Source: an uncultured Angelakisella sp. (GTDB taxonomy: Bacteria > Bacillota > Clostridia > Oscillospirales > Ruminococcaceae). From it: 5,490 nt of DNA. The notes below the pieces were generated by a model that was not told where the DNA came from, ran no database searches, and saw only the letters and a program-made list of their open reading frames with translations. The translations under genes and the position numbers were made by a program. The stretch lies in NCBI GenBank assembly GCA_937914895.1, contig CALGIL010000106.1:1-5490 (forward strand), read 5' to 3'. Numbering within the stretch: the stretch's first letter is position 1; every line of letters begins with the position of its first letter. Of the stretch, positions 1-5,490 are shown piece by piece.

Positions 1-1
1 C

Positions 2-121
2 TGCGGCAACACCCCCAAGGCAAAGCTCATCAGCCGCAAGCCTATTCTGCCCACCGGGCGGGAACTGGAAGAAAACCCCAGAAGCAAGTCGGCAAAGCTT
101 CGGGTTTTGGAAAAGTTGTAA
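2..121 (+). CDS. rsmH: RsmH (MraW), 16S rRNA C1402 N4-methyltransferase, C-terminal end only
   Basis: Only the last 39 codons are in the window; the start lies upstream of the left edge. The visible tail reads [20 protein letters not shown] followed by [12 protein letters not shown] and a TAA stop. This is the characteristic end of RsmH, in which a (T/S)(R/K)KP(I/L)xP..EExxNPRSRSAKLR segment closes the methyltransferase domain. The family is known to use S-adenosylmethionine to methylate N4 of C1402 in 16S rRNA near the decoding site. No catalytic motif can be checked because the SAM-binding part is outside the window. It sits immediately upstream of ftsL, the standard dcw position, with a gap of 33 nt. 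The identification rests on the tail motif plus context and is firm despite the short length. Confidence 0.92.
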   Translation, partial: CGNTPKAKLISRKPILPTGRELEENPRSKSAKLRVLEKL

Positions 122-140
122 ACAAAAAGACGTAAAAGAA

Positions 141-145
141 AGGAG
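141..145 (+). promoter_or_regulatory. Ribosome binding site of ftsL
   Basis: AAAGGAG ends at 145, and its AGGAG core lies 9 nt before the ATG at 155. It falls in the A-rich 33-nt gap after the rsmH stop. It is a strong site and decides the start, since no other in-frame start is as well placed. Confidence 0.8.
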
Positions 146-154
146 CGAGACGGT

Positions 155-646
155 ATGCAGAGCACCTCCGCCAGGGCGTACGACCTGTCCGCCTATGAAG
201 AAGCCCGCAAGCCGGCCGAAATAAACACCCACCAGCGTCCCCACCTGACGGTAAGGACCACCCGCAGGGCCAAAAAGAGCGTTTCTCCCCTCAGGCTGTT
301 CTGCTGCGCCGTCCTGCTTGTCTGCCTGGTGGCGGTGGCCATCTGCAACCAGGTGGCCATGGTGGAAAAGGGACACCAGCTGTCCCTGGCCCAGCAGGAG
401 CTGGAGACGCTGAAAAACGAGGCGGCCATCCTGCAGACCAAGCTGGAAAGCACGGCATCCACCAAGACCATTGAGGAAAACGCCTCCCAGCTGGGCATGG
501 GCAGGGTGGAGCCCTACCAAATCAACTACGTCCAGCTGACGGGGGAGGATAAAATCGAGGTGGCAGAAGGGCCCGGCGATTCGGTGGTGATACAGTCGGC
601 GCTGAGCGTCTACCACGACCTTCTGGAATACATGAAGCTGAAGTAA
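155..646 (+). CDS. ftsL: FtsL-type bitopic cell division protein
   Basis: The 163-residue protein has the FtsL/DivIC architecture. A basic cytoplasmic N-terminus of about 45 residues contains RRAKK near residues 37-41. One membrane segment follows at about residues 46-66 (LRLFCCAVLLVCLVAVAIC), then an extracytoplasmic coiled coil at about 68-110 with repeated Leu/Ala/Glu spacing. A short conserved-looking end, ENASQLGMGRVEPYQINYVQL (108-128), resembles the LGM..p.q..yi segment of septum formation initiators. In known systems FtsL binds DivIC/FtsB and helps activate the septal PBP. Sequence is poorly conserved in this family, so the name depends on topology and on its place between rsmH and the PBP gene; DivIC-like is the alternative. 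The start is ATG at 155, with AGGAG at 141-145 and a 9-nt spacer. A further tail of about 28 residues (136-163) has no motif I recognise. Confidence 0.85.
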   Translation: MQSTSARAYDLSAYEEARKPAEINTHQRPHLTVRTTRRAKKSVSPLRLFCCAVLLVCLVAVAICNQVAMVEKGHQLSLAQQELETLKNEAAILQTKLESTASTKTIEENASQLGMGRVEPYQINYVQLTGEDKIEVAEGPGDSVVIQSALSVYHDLLEYMKLK

Positions 647-664
647 AATAAAATGAACTAGAAG

Positions 665-706
665 GAAAACGAGAGGGAAGAAGCAGCTTCTGAACTCTTC
701 GTTTTC
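665..706 (+). promoter_or_regulatory. Imperfect hairpin in the ftsL-spoVD intergenic region
   Basis: The arm at 665-675 (GAAAACGAGAG) is complementary to 695-706 (CTCTTCGTTTTC), giving 11 base pairs with a single bulged T at 698 or 699. A smaller hairpin lies inside the loop: AGAAG at 679-683 pairs with CTTCT at 687-691 around a CAG loop. The structure begins about 18 nt after the ftsL stop and is followed by TATTATAG. It lacks a GC-rich stem top and a real T-run after the stem, so it is a poor intrinsic terminator. An mRNA processing, stability or attenuation element is possible. The pairing is seen directly; any function is inference. Confidence 0.45.
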
Positions 707-712
707 TATTAT

Positions 713-748
713 AGCCCCCTTGTCGCATCGCCTGGCATTTTGGGGGCT
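713..748 (+). promoter_or_regulatory. Second inverted repeat in the spoVD leader, with a competing pairing to the ribosome binding site
   Basis: AGCCCCC at 713-719 is a perfect complement of GGGGGCT at 742-748, a 7-bp stem around a 22-nt loop. The same C-run with the next two bases, CCCCTT at 716-721, is also fully complementary to AAGGGG at 758-763, which is the Shine-Dalgarno sequence of the next gene. The two pairings share the C-run and exclude each other. A third G-run, at 751-755, could also pair with it. This is the layout expected of a translational control leader, but no ligand-binding riboswitch class is recognisable and a chance arrangement in G-rich DNA is possible. Confidence 0.4.
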
Positions 749-757
749 TTGGGGGAA

Positions 758-763
758 AAGGGG
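758..763 (+). promoter_or_regulatory. Ribosome binding site deciding the spoVD start
   Basis: AAGGGG lies 8 nt upstream of the ATG at 772. An in-frame TTG at 766 extends the reading frame by two codons but would sit only 2 nt after this site, too close for initiation, so ATG 772 is preferred. It matches the AAAGGGG-type site used by murE downstream. Confidence 0.7.
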
Positions 764-771
764 AATTGCCA

Positions 772-3039
772 ATGTCCAAGCTGCCGGAAAAAAGCATACG
801 GGCCAGACTGCTGGCTTCCACGCTGGTCATGGTCGTCATCGGCTTTGGCGCCGTTGTATACAGCCTGTTTCAGGTGCAGATTGTCAACGGGGACTTTTAC
901 CAGCAAAGGGCCATTGCCCAGCAGCTGCGCACCACCTCCATCACCGCCAACCGGGGGGTCATCTACGACCGCAACGGCAAAACCCTGGCCGCCTCGGCCA
1001 CCGTGTGGACGGTGCTTTTTTCGCCCGCGGACATCACCGACGCCGAAGCGGAGGTCCTGGCCGACGGCATGAGCGAGATTTTGGGCGTGGACCGGGATTT
1101 TATCGTGGAAAAGGCCAAGGATAAAAAGAACTACTACCAGATCGTTAAAAAAAAGGTGGAAAAGGACGTGGCCGACCAGGTACTGGCCTTTGCGTCCCAG
1201 CATAAAATCAAAGGGGTATCCCTGCAGGAGGACAGCAAGCGGTACTACCCCTACGGCAATATGGGGTCCAACGTCGTGGGCTTTGTCAACGACGAAAACC
1301 AGGGCGCCTACGGCATCGAATCCAAGTACAACGACGTCCTCAGCGGTACCCCCGGCAAGCAGGTGTCCGCCAAAAACGCCTGGGGCACCGACCTCAACTT
1401 TCGGTACGAGGATATGTACGACGCCCAGGACGGCAACAGCCTGGTGCTGACCATTGACGAGACGGTCCAGCACATCCTGGATAAGCACCTGGAGACCGCC
1501 GTCAAGGAGCACGGCGTCCGCAACCGGGCCGCCGGCATCCTCATGGACGTCAACACCGGGGCCATTCTGGCCATGAGCACCCAGCCCTCCTTTGACCCCA
1601 ACGAGCCCTACGTCATTACCGACCCGGCCCTTCAGGCCAAGGTGGACGCCCTAAAGGGCGGCACCACCGAGGAGGAGAAGGCGGCTTACAACAAGGCCCT
1701 TAACGACGCCTGGTTCTTCCAGTGGAACAATAAGTGCATCACCGAGCCCTACGAGCCCGGCTCGGTCTTTAAGATTGTCACCCTGTCCGCAGGGCTGGAA
1801 TCGGGGGCCTGCACCCCCAACAGCCACTACTACTGCCCGGGCTACCACATGGTGGGCAATGTCCGCAAGTCCTGCTGGAGGGTGGGGGGCCACGGCGACC
1901 AAAACCTGGCCAAGGCGGTGCAGAACTCCTGCAACCCCGCCTTTATGATGATTGGCCAGGCCATGGGGGGCGAGACCTTTTACAACTTTTTCGAGGGTTT
2001 TGGGCTGACCGGCGGCACCGGCATCGACCTGCCGGGAGAGGCAAGCAACGAGGGGCTGTACCACAGCCTGGACCGCCTTGCCAACCCCCTGGATTACGAA
2101 AACTCCCTGACCAGCGAGGCCTTTGGCCAGACCTTTAAGGTGACCCCCATCCAGATGATTACCGCGGCGTCCGCGGCGGTCAACGGGGGATACCTCTACG
2201 AGCCCTACGTGGTGTCCCAGGTGCTGGACCCCGACGGCAACATCATCTCCACCACCCAGCCCGACATGAAGCGCCAGGTCATCTCGGAGGAGACCTCCGC
2301 CCTGGTGGCCTCCATGCTGGAGGGGGTCGTCACCGACGGCTCGGGCAAAAACGCCTACATACCCGGCTATCGCGTGGGCGGCAAAACCGGTACCTCCCAA
2401 AAAATCGACCTGCGCAACCAGACCGGCGAGGAGCGGCACATCCTCTCCTTCATCGGCATCGCCCCCATGGACGACCCCCAGGTGGCCTGCCTTGTGCTGC
2501 TGGATGAACCGCTGACCAGCGCCTACGGCTCCACCATTGCCGCCCCCGTGGTGGGCGCGGTGCTGGCCGAGGTATTGCCCTATCTGGGTGTGGAAAAGGT
2601 CTATAACGAAAAGGAGCTTGCCAAGGCCGACGTCGCCCTGGATTCTTACACGGGCCTGGAGCCCCACGACGCCCAAAGCAAGATTACCCAGCTGGGCCTC
2701 TCCTCCCGGATCATGGGCGGCGGCGGGCGGGTGCTCTCCCAAATCCCCACCGCGGGCACCATGGTGCCCAAGTCCGGCACCGTCATCCTGTATACCGACG
2801 AGGAATCTGCCCAGGATACCGTCACGGTGCCCAATGTGGTGGGCCTAAGCGGCCTGGTGGCCAACAAGACCATCCTTAACGCGGGCCTCAATATCAAGGT
2901 GACCGGCACCGACTTTGGCAACGAAAGCGCCGTGGCGGCCAAGCAGTCCATCGACCCCGGGGAGCAGGTGCCCAGGGGCACCCTTGTCACCGTGGATTTT
3001 GCCGACACCGACTATCAGGAACTGGACCTGACCCAGTAA
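772..3039 (+). CDS. spoVD: Class B penicillin-binding protein, SpoVD/FtsI family, D,D-transpeptidase with two PASTA domains
   Basis: The 755-residue membrane-anchored enzyme crosslinks peptidoglycan stem peptides outside the membrane. A short basic tail precedes one membrane segment at about residues 13-33. The PBP dimerisation domain carries RGVIYDRNGKTLA from residue 61. The transpeptidase domain (about 240-595) has all three active-site motifs: SVFK with nucleophile Ser331, SCN at 386-388 and KTG at 538-540. Two PASTA domains follow at about 620-678 and 684-748. Cys368 and Cys387 are spaced like the redox-active pair of Bacillus SpoVD, favouring that name. However, it is the only PBP seen here and directly follows ftsL, so it may serve septal division (FtsI/PBP2B role), sporulation, or both. 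Residues 284-321, before the nucleophile, form a charged insertion longer than in Bacillus SpoVD as I recall it. Family assignment is certain; the choice between FtsI and SpoVD roles is not. Confidence 0.95.
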   Translation: MSKLPEKSIRARLLASTLVMVVIGFGAVVYSLFQVQIVNGDFYQQRAIAQQLRTTSITANRGVIYDRNGKTLAASATVWTVLFSPADITDAEAEVLADGMSEILGVDRDFIVEKAKDKKNYYQIVKKKVEKDVADQVLAFASQHKIKGVSLQEDSKRYYPYGNMGSNVVGFVNDENQGAYGIESKYNDVLSGTPGKQVSAKNAWGTDLNFRYEDMYDAQDGNSLVLTIDETVQHILDKHLETAVKEHGVRNRAAGILMDVNTGAILAMSTQPSFDPNEPYVITDPALQAKVDALKGGTTEEEKAAYNKALNDAWFFQWNNKCITEPYEPGSVFKIVTLSAGLESGACTPNSHYYCPGYHMVGNVRKSCWRVGGHGDQNLAKAVQNSCNPAFMMIGQAMGGETFYNFFEGFGLTGGTGIDLPGEASNEGLYHSLDRLANPLDYENSLTSEAFGQTFKVTPIQMITAASAAVNGGYLYEPYVVSQVLDPDGNIISTTQPDMKRQVISEETSALVASMLEGVVTDGSGKNAYIPGYRVGGKTGTSQKIDLRNQTGEERHILSFIGIAPMDDPQVACLVLLDEPLTSAYGSTIAAPVVGAVLAEVLPYLGVEKVYNEKELAKADVALDSYTGLEPHDAQSKITQLGLSSRIMGGGGRVLSQIPTAGTMVPKSGTVILYTDEESAQDTVTVPNVVGLSGLVANKTILNAGLNIKVTGTDFGNESAVAAKQSIDPGEQVPRGTLVTVDFADTDYQELDLTQ

Positions 3040-3040
3040 G

Positions 3041-3049
3041 AAAGGGGAG
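3041..3049 (+). promoter_or_regulatory. Ribosome binding site of murE
   Basis: AAAGGGGAG ends 7 nt before the ATG at 3057 and starts directly after the spoVD stop (3037-3039). The 17-nt gap contains nothing else, which fits co-transcription and likely translational coupling of spoVD and murE. Confidence 0.75.
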
Positions 3050-3056
3050 ACACGCC

Positions 3057-4544
3057 ATGAACCTGAAGGAATATCTGGCCGGGATTGCCTGGCAAAGCGA
3101 CCTGGAGCGCCCGGACCGCATCGAAATATCCACCGTCACCAACGACTCCCGCCAAGTGCGGGCGGGGGCCATTTTCGTCTGCATCCAGGGGGGCAGGTTT
3201 GACGGCCACGACATGGCCCTGGACGCCCTGCGGGACGGGGCCGCCGCCGTGGTGGTCCAGCGGGACCTGGGCCTGCCGGAGCAGGTTTTGGTGGAAAACA
3301 CCCGGTCCGCCTACGCCATCCTTTGCGCCAACCACTTTGGCAATCCCTCCCGCCGGATGAAGCTTGTGGGGGTTACCGGCACCAACGGCAAAACCACCAC
3401 CACCTACCTTGTCCAGGGCATTTTGGAGGCGGCGGGGAAGAAGGTGGGCCTGATGGGCACCATCCACAACGAGATTTTGGGCATGGAATTTCCCGCCAAG
3501 CACACCACCCCCGACCCCTACCAGCTTCACGCCATGCTGAACCGCATGGCCCAGTCGGGGTGCGAGTACGTGGTTATGGAGACCTCCTCCCACGCCCTGG
3601 ACCAGCACCGCCTGGACGGCTGCCGATTTGAGGTGGGGGTCTTTACCAACCTGACCCAGGACCACCTGGACTATCACAAGACCATGGAGGAATACTATAA
3701 GGCCAAGCGGAAGCTGTTTGACATTGCGGAGCGCGCCGTGGTCAACCTGGACGACGACCATGGCCGGATGCTGGCGGAGGAGCTGGGGGACCGCGCCCTG
3801 ACCTACTCTTTGGAGCGGGACGACGCGGACCTTACCGCCAAGGACATTGTCAGCACCGCCCGGGGCAGCAAGTTTATCCTGGTGGGCCGGGGCTTTATCG
3901 AACGGATGAAAATCCGGATGCCGGGGCGTTTTTCGGTGTCCAACGCCATGGCCGCCGCTGGCGTCTGCCTCAGCCTGGGGCTGTCCCCGGAGGAAGCGGC
4001 GGCGGGGCTGGACCGGTGCCCCGGGGTGCCCGGCCGGGCCGAGGTCATCGACGGCGGCACCGACTACACCATCATCCGGGACTATGCCCACAGCCCCGAC
4101 GGGCTGGAAAAAATTCTCACCGCCCTGCGGCAGTACGCCCAGGGACGGCTGGTCTGCCTCTTTGGCTGTGCCGGGGACCGGGACCGCACCAAGCGGCCTA
4201 TCATGGCCGAATGTGTGGCGCAAAACGCCGATTTTGTCATCCTAACCTCCGACAATCCCCGCACCGAGGACCCCCTGCGGATCATCGGGGACGCAAAACC
4301 GGGGCTTGACAAATACCCCACGCCCTATAAAATTATCCCAGACAGGTTTGATGCCATCGAGTGGGCCCTGGACAACGCCATGCCCGGCGACATCCTGGTG
4401 CTGGCCGGCAAGGGACACGAGGATTACCAGGTGCTGCATGACGAGACGGTCTGCTTTGATGAGAAGGAAGTGGTCCTGCGCCTGTTGAAGCAGCGGGGAG
4501 CCGGGGCCGCCCCCGGCTCCGAGGGGCAGACGCGGGAAAGCTGA
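3057..4544 (+). CDS. murE: MurE, UDP-MurNAc-L-Ala-D-Glu:meso-diaminopimelate ligase
   Basis: This cytoplasmic ATP-dependent ligase adds the third stem-peptide residue to UDP-MurNAc-L-Ala-D-Glu. Its 495 residues match the family length. The N-terminal UDP-binding domain contains TNDSRQVRAGAIFVCIQGG. The central ATPase has the P-loop GTNGKTTTT from residue 108, HTTPDPYQ from 149, METSSHALDQHRL from 174, and AK at 216-217, whose Lys217 is the likely carbamylated lysine. The C-terminal domain has DYAHSPDGLEK from 342, GCAGDRDRTKRP from 370, DNPR at 399-402 and GKGHED at 451-456. DNPR is the known signature of meso-diaminopimelate enzymes; lysine-adding MurE differ there. The third glycine of the usual GCGGDRD is Ala372, a mild change. 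The last 16 or so residues are a low-complexity tail (GAGAAPGSEGQTRES) beyond the conserved fold, encoded across a strong hairpin. Confidence 0.97.
   Translation: MNLKEYLAGIAWQSDLERPDRIEISTVTNDSRQVRAGAIFVCIQGGRFDGHDMALDALRDGAAAVVVQRDLGLPEQVLVENTRSAYAILCANHFGNPSRRMKLVGVTGTNGKTTTTYLVQGILEAAGKKVGLMGTIHNEILGMEFPAKHTTPDPYQLHAMLNRMAQSGCEYVVMETSSHALDQHRLDGCRFEVGVFTNLTQDHLDYHKTMEEYYKAKRKLFDIAERAVVNLDDDHGRMLAEELGDRALTYSLERDDADLTAKDIVSTARGSKFILVGRGFIERMKIRMPGRFSVSNAMAAAGVCLSLGLSPEEAAAGLDRCPGVPGRAEVIDGGTDYTIIRDYAHSPDGLEKILTALRQYAQGRLVCLFGCAGDRDRTKRPIMAECVAQNADFVILTSDNPRTEDPLRIIGDAKPGLDKYPTPYKIIPDRFDAIEWALDNAMPGDILVLAGKGHEDYQVLHDETVCFDEKEVVLRLLKQRGAGAAPGSEGQTRES
4497..4520 (+). promoter_or_regulatory. 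Perfect 10-bp GC-rich hairpin inside the 3' end of murE
   Basis: GGAGCCGGGG at 4497-4506 is fully complementary to CCCCGGCTCC at 4511-4520, with a CCGC tetraloop. The stem is nearly all G-C and ends 21 nt before the murE stop codon, 23 nt before the murF Shine-Dalgarno region. There is no T-run after it, so it is not a standard intrinsic terminator. It could slow ribosomes, stabilise an upstream mRNA end, or affect murF initiation; these are inferences. It encodes part of the non-conserved tail of MurE, so the protein places little constraint on it. Confidence 0.5.
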
Positions 4545-4552
4545 GGAAAGGA
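4544..4552 (+). promoter_or_regulatory. Ribosome binding site of murF, overlapping the murE stop
   Basis: AGGAAAGGA begins on the last base of the murE TGA (4542-4544). Its distal AAAGGA is 11 nt from the ATG at 4564, a slightly long spacer. The next in-frame ATG, at 4573, is still farther away, so 4564 is the better start. Ribosomes ending murE stop on top of this site, which suggests coupled translation. Confidence 0.6.
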
Positions 4553-4563
4553 CGGTCCAAGCC

Positions 4564-5490
4564 ATGGAACAGATGACCATCCGGGAGATTGCCCATGTGC
4601 TGGGCGTGCCCCACGGGACGGACGGAGAGGTCACCTCCCTTTGCACCGATTCCCGGGAGGCACAGGAAGGCTCTTTGTTTGTGGCCATTTGTGGCGAAAA
4701 TACAGATGGACACCGTTATATTGCCTCCGCCCTGGAACGGGGCGCGGTCTGCGCCCTGGCCCAGGAGCCGGGGGACTATCCCCCGGAAAAGGTGCTGAGG
4801 GTGGAGAATACCCTGGAGGCGCTCCTTGCCATCGGGGCCCATTACCGCAGCAAGTTCCCGGTGCGGGTGGTGGGTATTACCGGCAGCGTGGGCAAGACCA
4901 CCACCAAGGACATGGTGGCGGCGGTGGCACAGGCCGCCTTTTGCACCGTCAAGACCCAGGGGAACCAAAACAATGAGATCGGCATGCCCAAAACCCTGCT
5001 GACCCTGGACCACACCACCCAGGTGGCGGTGGTGGAGATGGGCATGAGCGGGCCGGGGGAGATCCGGGCCCTGGCCAGGGCGGCCCGGCCCCACATGGGG
5101 GTTATCACCAACATCGGCGTCTCCCATTTGGAGCACCTGGGCACCCGGGAGAACATCCTGAGGGCCAAGCTGGAGCTGGCGGAGTGCCTGCCCGACGGGG
5201 CGCCCCTGTTTTTGTGTAAGGACAACGACCTGCTGGCCACGGTGGACATTCCGCGGCTGCGGGTGCAGTTTTACAGCCTGGAGGACCCCGGCTGCCCCCT
5301 GTACGGGGAAATCACCCGGTCCGACACCGGCGAGACCTGCGTCGCCATCCACTGGCAGGGCGGGGTTTATCCCGTCAAGCTCCCCGGCATCGGCCGGCAT
5401 TTGGCCTTAAACGCCCTGGCGGCCTTTGGGGTGGGGCAGGAGCTGGGCATTCCCCCCGGGGACTGTGTCCGGGCCCTGGAGGGGTATACC
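4564..5490 (+). CDS. murF: MurF, UDP-MurNAc-tripeptide:D-alanyl-D-alanine ligase, 3' end cut by window
   Basis: The frame stays open to the right edge, giving 309 codons of a family usually about 450-460 residues long. MurF joins the D-Ala-D-Ala dipeptide to UDP-MurNAc-tripeptide in the cytoplasm, finishing the pentapeptide precursor made by MurE upstream. The N-terminal substrate domain has CTDSREAQEGSLFVAICGEN and TDGHRYIASALERGA (about residues 27-60). The P-loop ITGSVGKTTTK is at about 105-115. The motif KTQGNQNNEIGMP from residue 130 is characteristic of MurF. VEMGMSGPGEI (157-167), NIGVSHLEHLGTRENI (183-198) and the likely carbamylated Lys202 follow. HLALN at 279-283 corresponds to the family's GxHNxxN region. 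The C-terminal domain is missing only because the window ends. It is 19 nt downstream of murE and clearly in the same unit. I see no frameshift or lost key residue. Confidence 0.96.
   Translation, partial: MEQMTIREIAHVLGVPHGTDGEVTSLCTDSREAQEGSLFVAICGENTDGHRYIASALERGAVCALAQEPGDYPPEKVLRVENTLEALLAIGAHYRSKFPVRVVGITGSVGKTTTKDMVAAVAQAAFCTVKTQGNQNNEIGMPKTLLTLDHTTQVAVVEMGMSGPGEIRALARAARPHMGVITNIGVSHLEHLGTRENILRAKLELAECLPDGAPLFLCKDNDLLATVDIPRLRVQFYSLEDPGCPLYGEITRSDTGETCVAIHWQGGVYPVKLPGIGRHLALNALAAFGVGQELGIPPGDCVRALEGYT

Noticed and set aside
653..661. Two-codon open frame (ATG AAC TAG) after ftsL as a possible regulatory upstream ORF
   Set aside because: There is no Shine-Dalgarno sequence before it and such minimal frames arise often by chance in A-rich DNA.
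707..712. TATTAT as a possible -10 promoter element for spoVD
   Set aside because: No TTGACA-like -35 hexamer lies 16-18 nt upstream; that position falls inside the hairpin sequence. The match to -10 alone is too weak to call.
766..771. TTG at 766 as the start of the PBP gene
   Set aside because: It would be only 2 nt from the AAGGGG site, whereas ATG 772 has an 8-nt spacer.
709..1512. Long open frame on the - strand (267 codons) opposite the start of spoVD
   Set aside because: It lies opposite a gene with full family motifs, has the Val/Gly/His/Gln-rich composition typical of antisense frames in G+C-rich genes, and shows no recognisable domain.
1651..2742. Long open frame on the - strand (363 codons) inside spoVD
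   Set aside because: It is opposite the transpeptidase domain and first PASTA domain; its low-complexity composition comes from the codon bias of the real gene.
3015..4223. Long open frame on the - strand (402 codons) opposite murE
   Set aside because: MurE motifs on the + strand are continuous and complete. The antisense frame is His/Gly/Val-rich with no domain, a by-product of G+C-rich codon use.
4333..5400. Long open frame on the - strand (355 codons) opposite murE and murF
   Set aside because: It crosses the murE-murF junction on the opposite strand and has no recognisable motif; murF on the + strand is unambiguous.
1..5490. Mobile elements, CRISPR arrays, tRNA or rRNA genes, or horizontally acquired cargo
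   Set aside because: The window is filled by contiguous dcw genes with uniform codon use; I saw no direct repeat array, transposase motif, or cloverleaf, and the only sizeable gap (647-771) is too short for most of these.

Overview
The window is a stretch of the division and cell wall (dcw) cluster of a bacterium, read entirely on the + strand. In order it holds the 3' end of rsmH (mraW), an ftsL-type gene, a class B penicillin-binding protein of the SpoVD/FtsI family with two PASTA domains, murE complete, and the first two thirds of murF, which runs off the right edge. The gene order, AAAGGAG-type ribosome binding sites, PASTA domains and SpoVD-type protein point to the Firmicutes (Clostridia). 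The high G+C content and strong use of C- and G-ending codons suggest a G+C-rich member such as the Oscillospiraceae/Ruminococcaceae; that last step is inference.

Layout: 2-121 rsmH tail; 155-646 ftsL; 647-771 the only sizeable non-coding gap (125 nt), which contains two inverted repeats and the ribosome binding site of the next gene; 772-3039 spoVD/ftsI; 3057-4544 murE; 4564-5490 murF (partial). Apart from the 125-nt gap, genes are separated by only 17-33 nt and each has its own Shine-Dalgarno sequence, so the block looks like one transcription unit. No convincing promoter or intrinsic terminator is visible.

The genes work together in septal wall synthesis. MurE and MurF add the third residue and the D-Ala-D-Ala dipeptide to the UDP-MurNAc precursor in the cytoplasm. 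The class B PBP crosslinks the finished peptides outside the membrane, and FtsL is a bitopic scaffold that in known systems recruits and activates the septal synthase. RsmH methylates 16S rRNA and is a customary first member of this cluster. The MurE signature DNPR predicts meso-diaminopimelate peptidoglycan.

The window is essentially a conserved housekeeping region and I see no new multi-gene system in it. The points worth a second look are the structured leader of spoVD, where one C-run can pair either with an upstream G-run or with the ribosome binding site; a cysteine pair in the PBP that matches the redox-sensitive pair of Bacillus SpoVD; and a very strong GC hairpin inside the last codons of murE just before murF.
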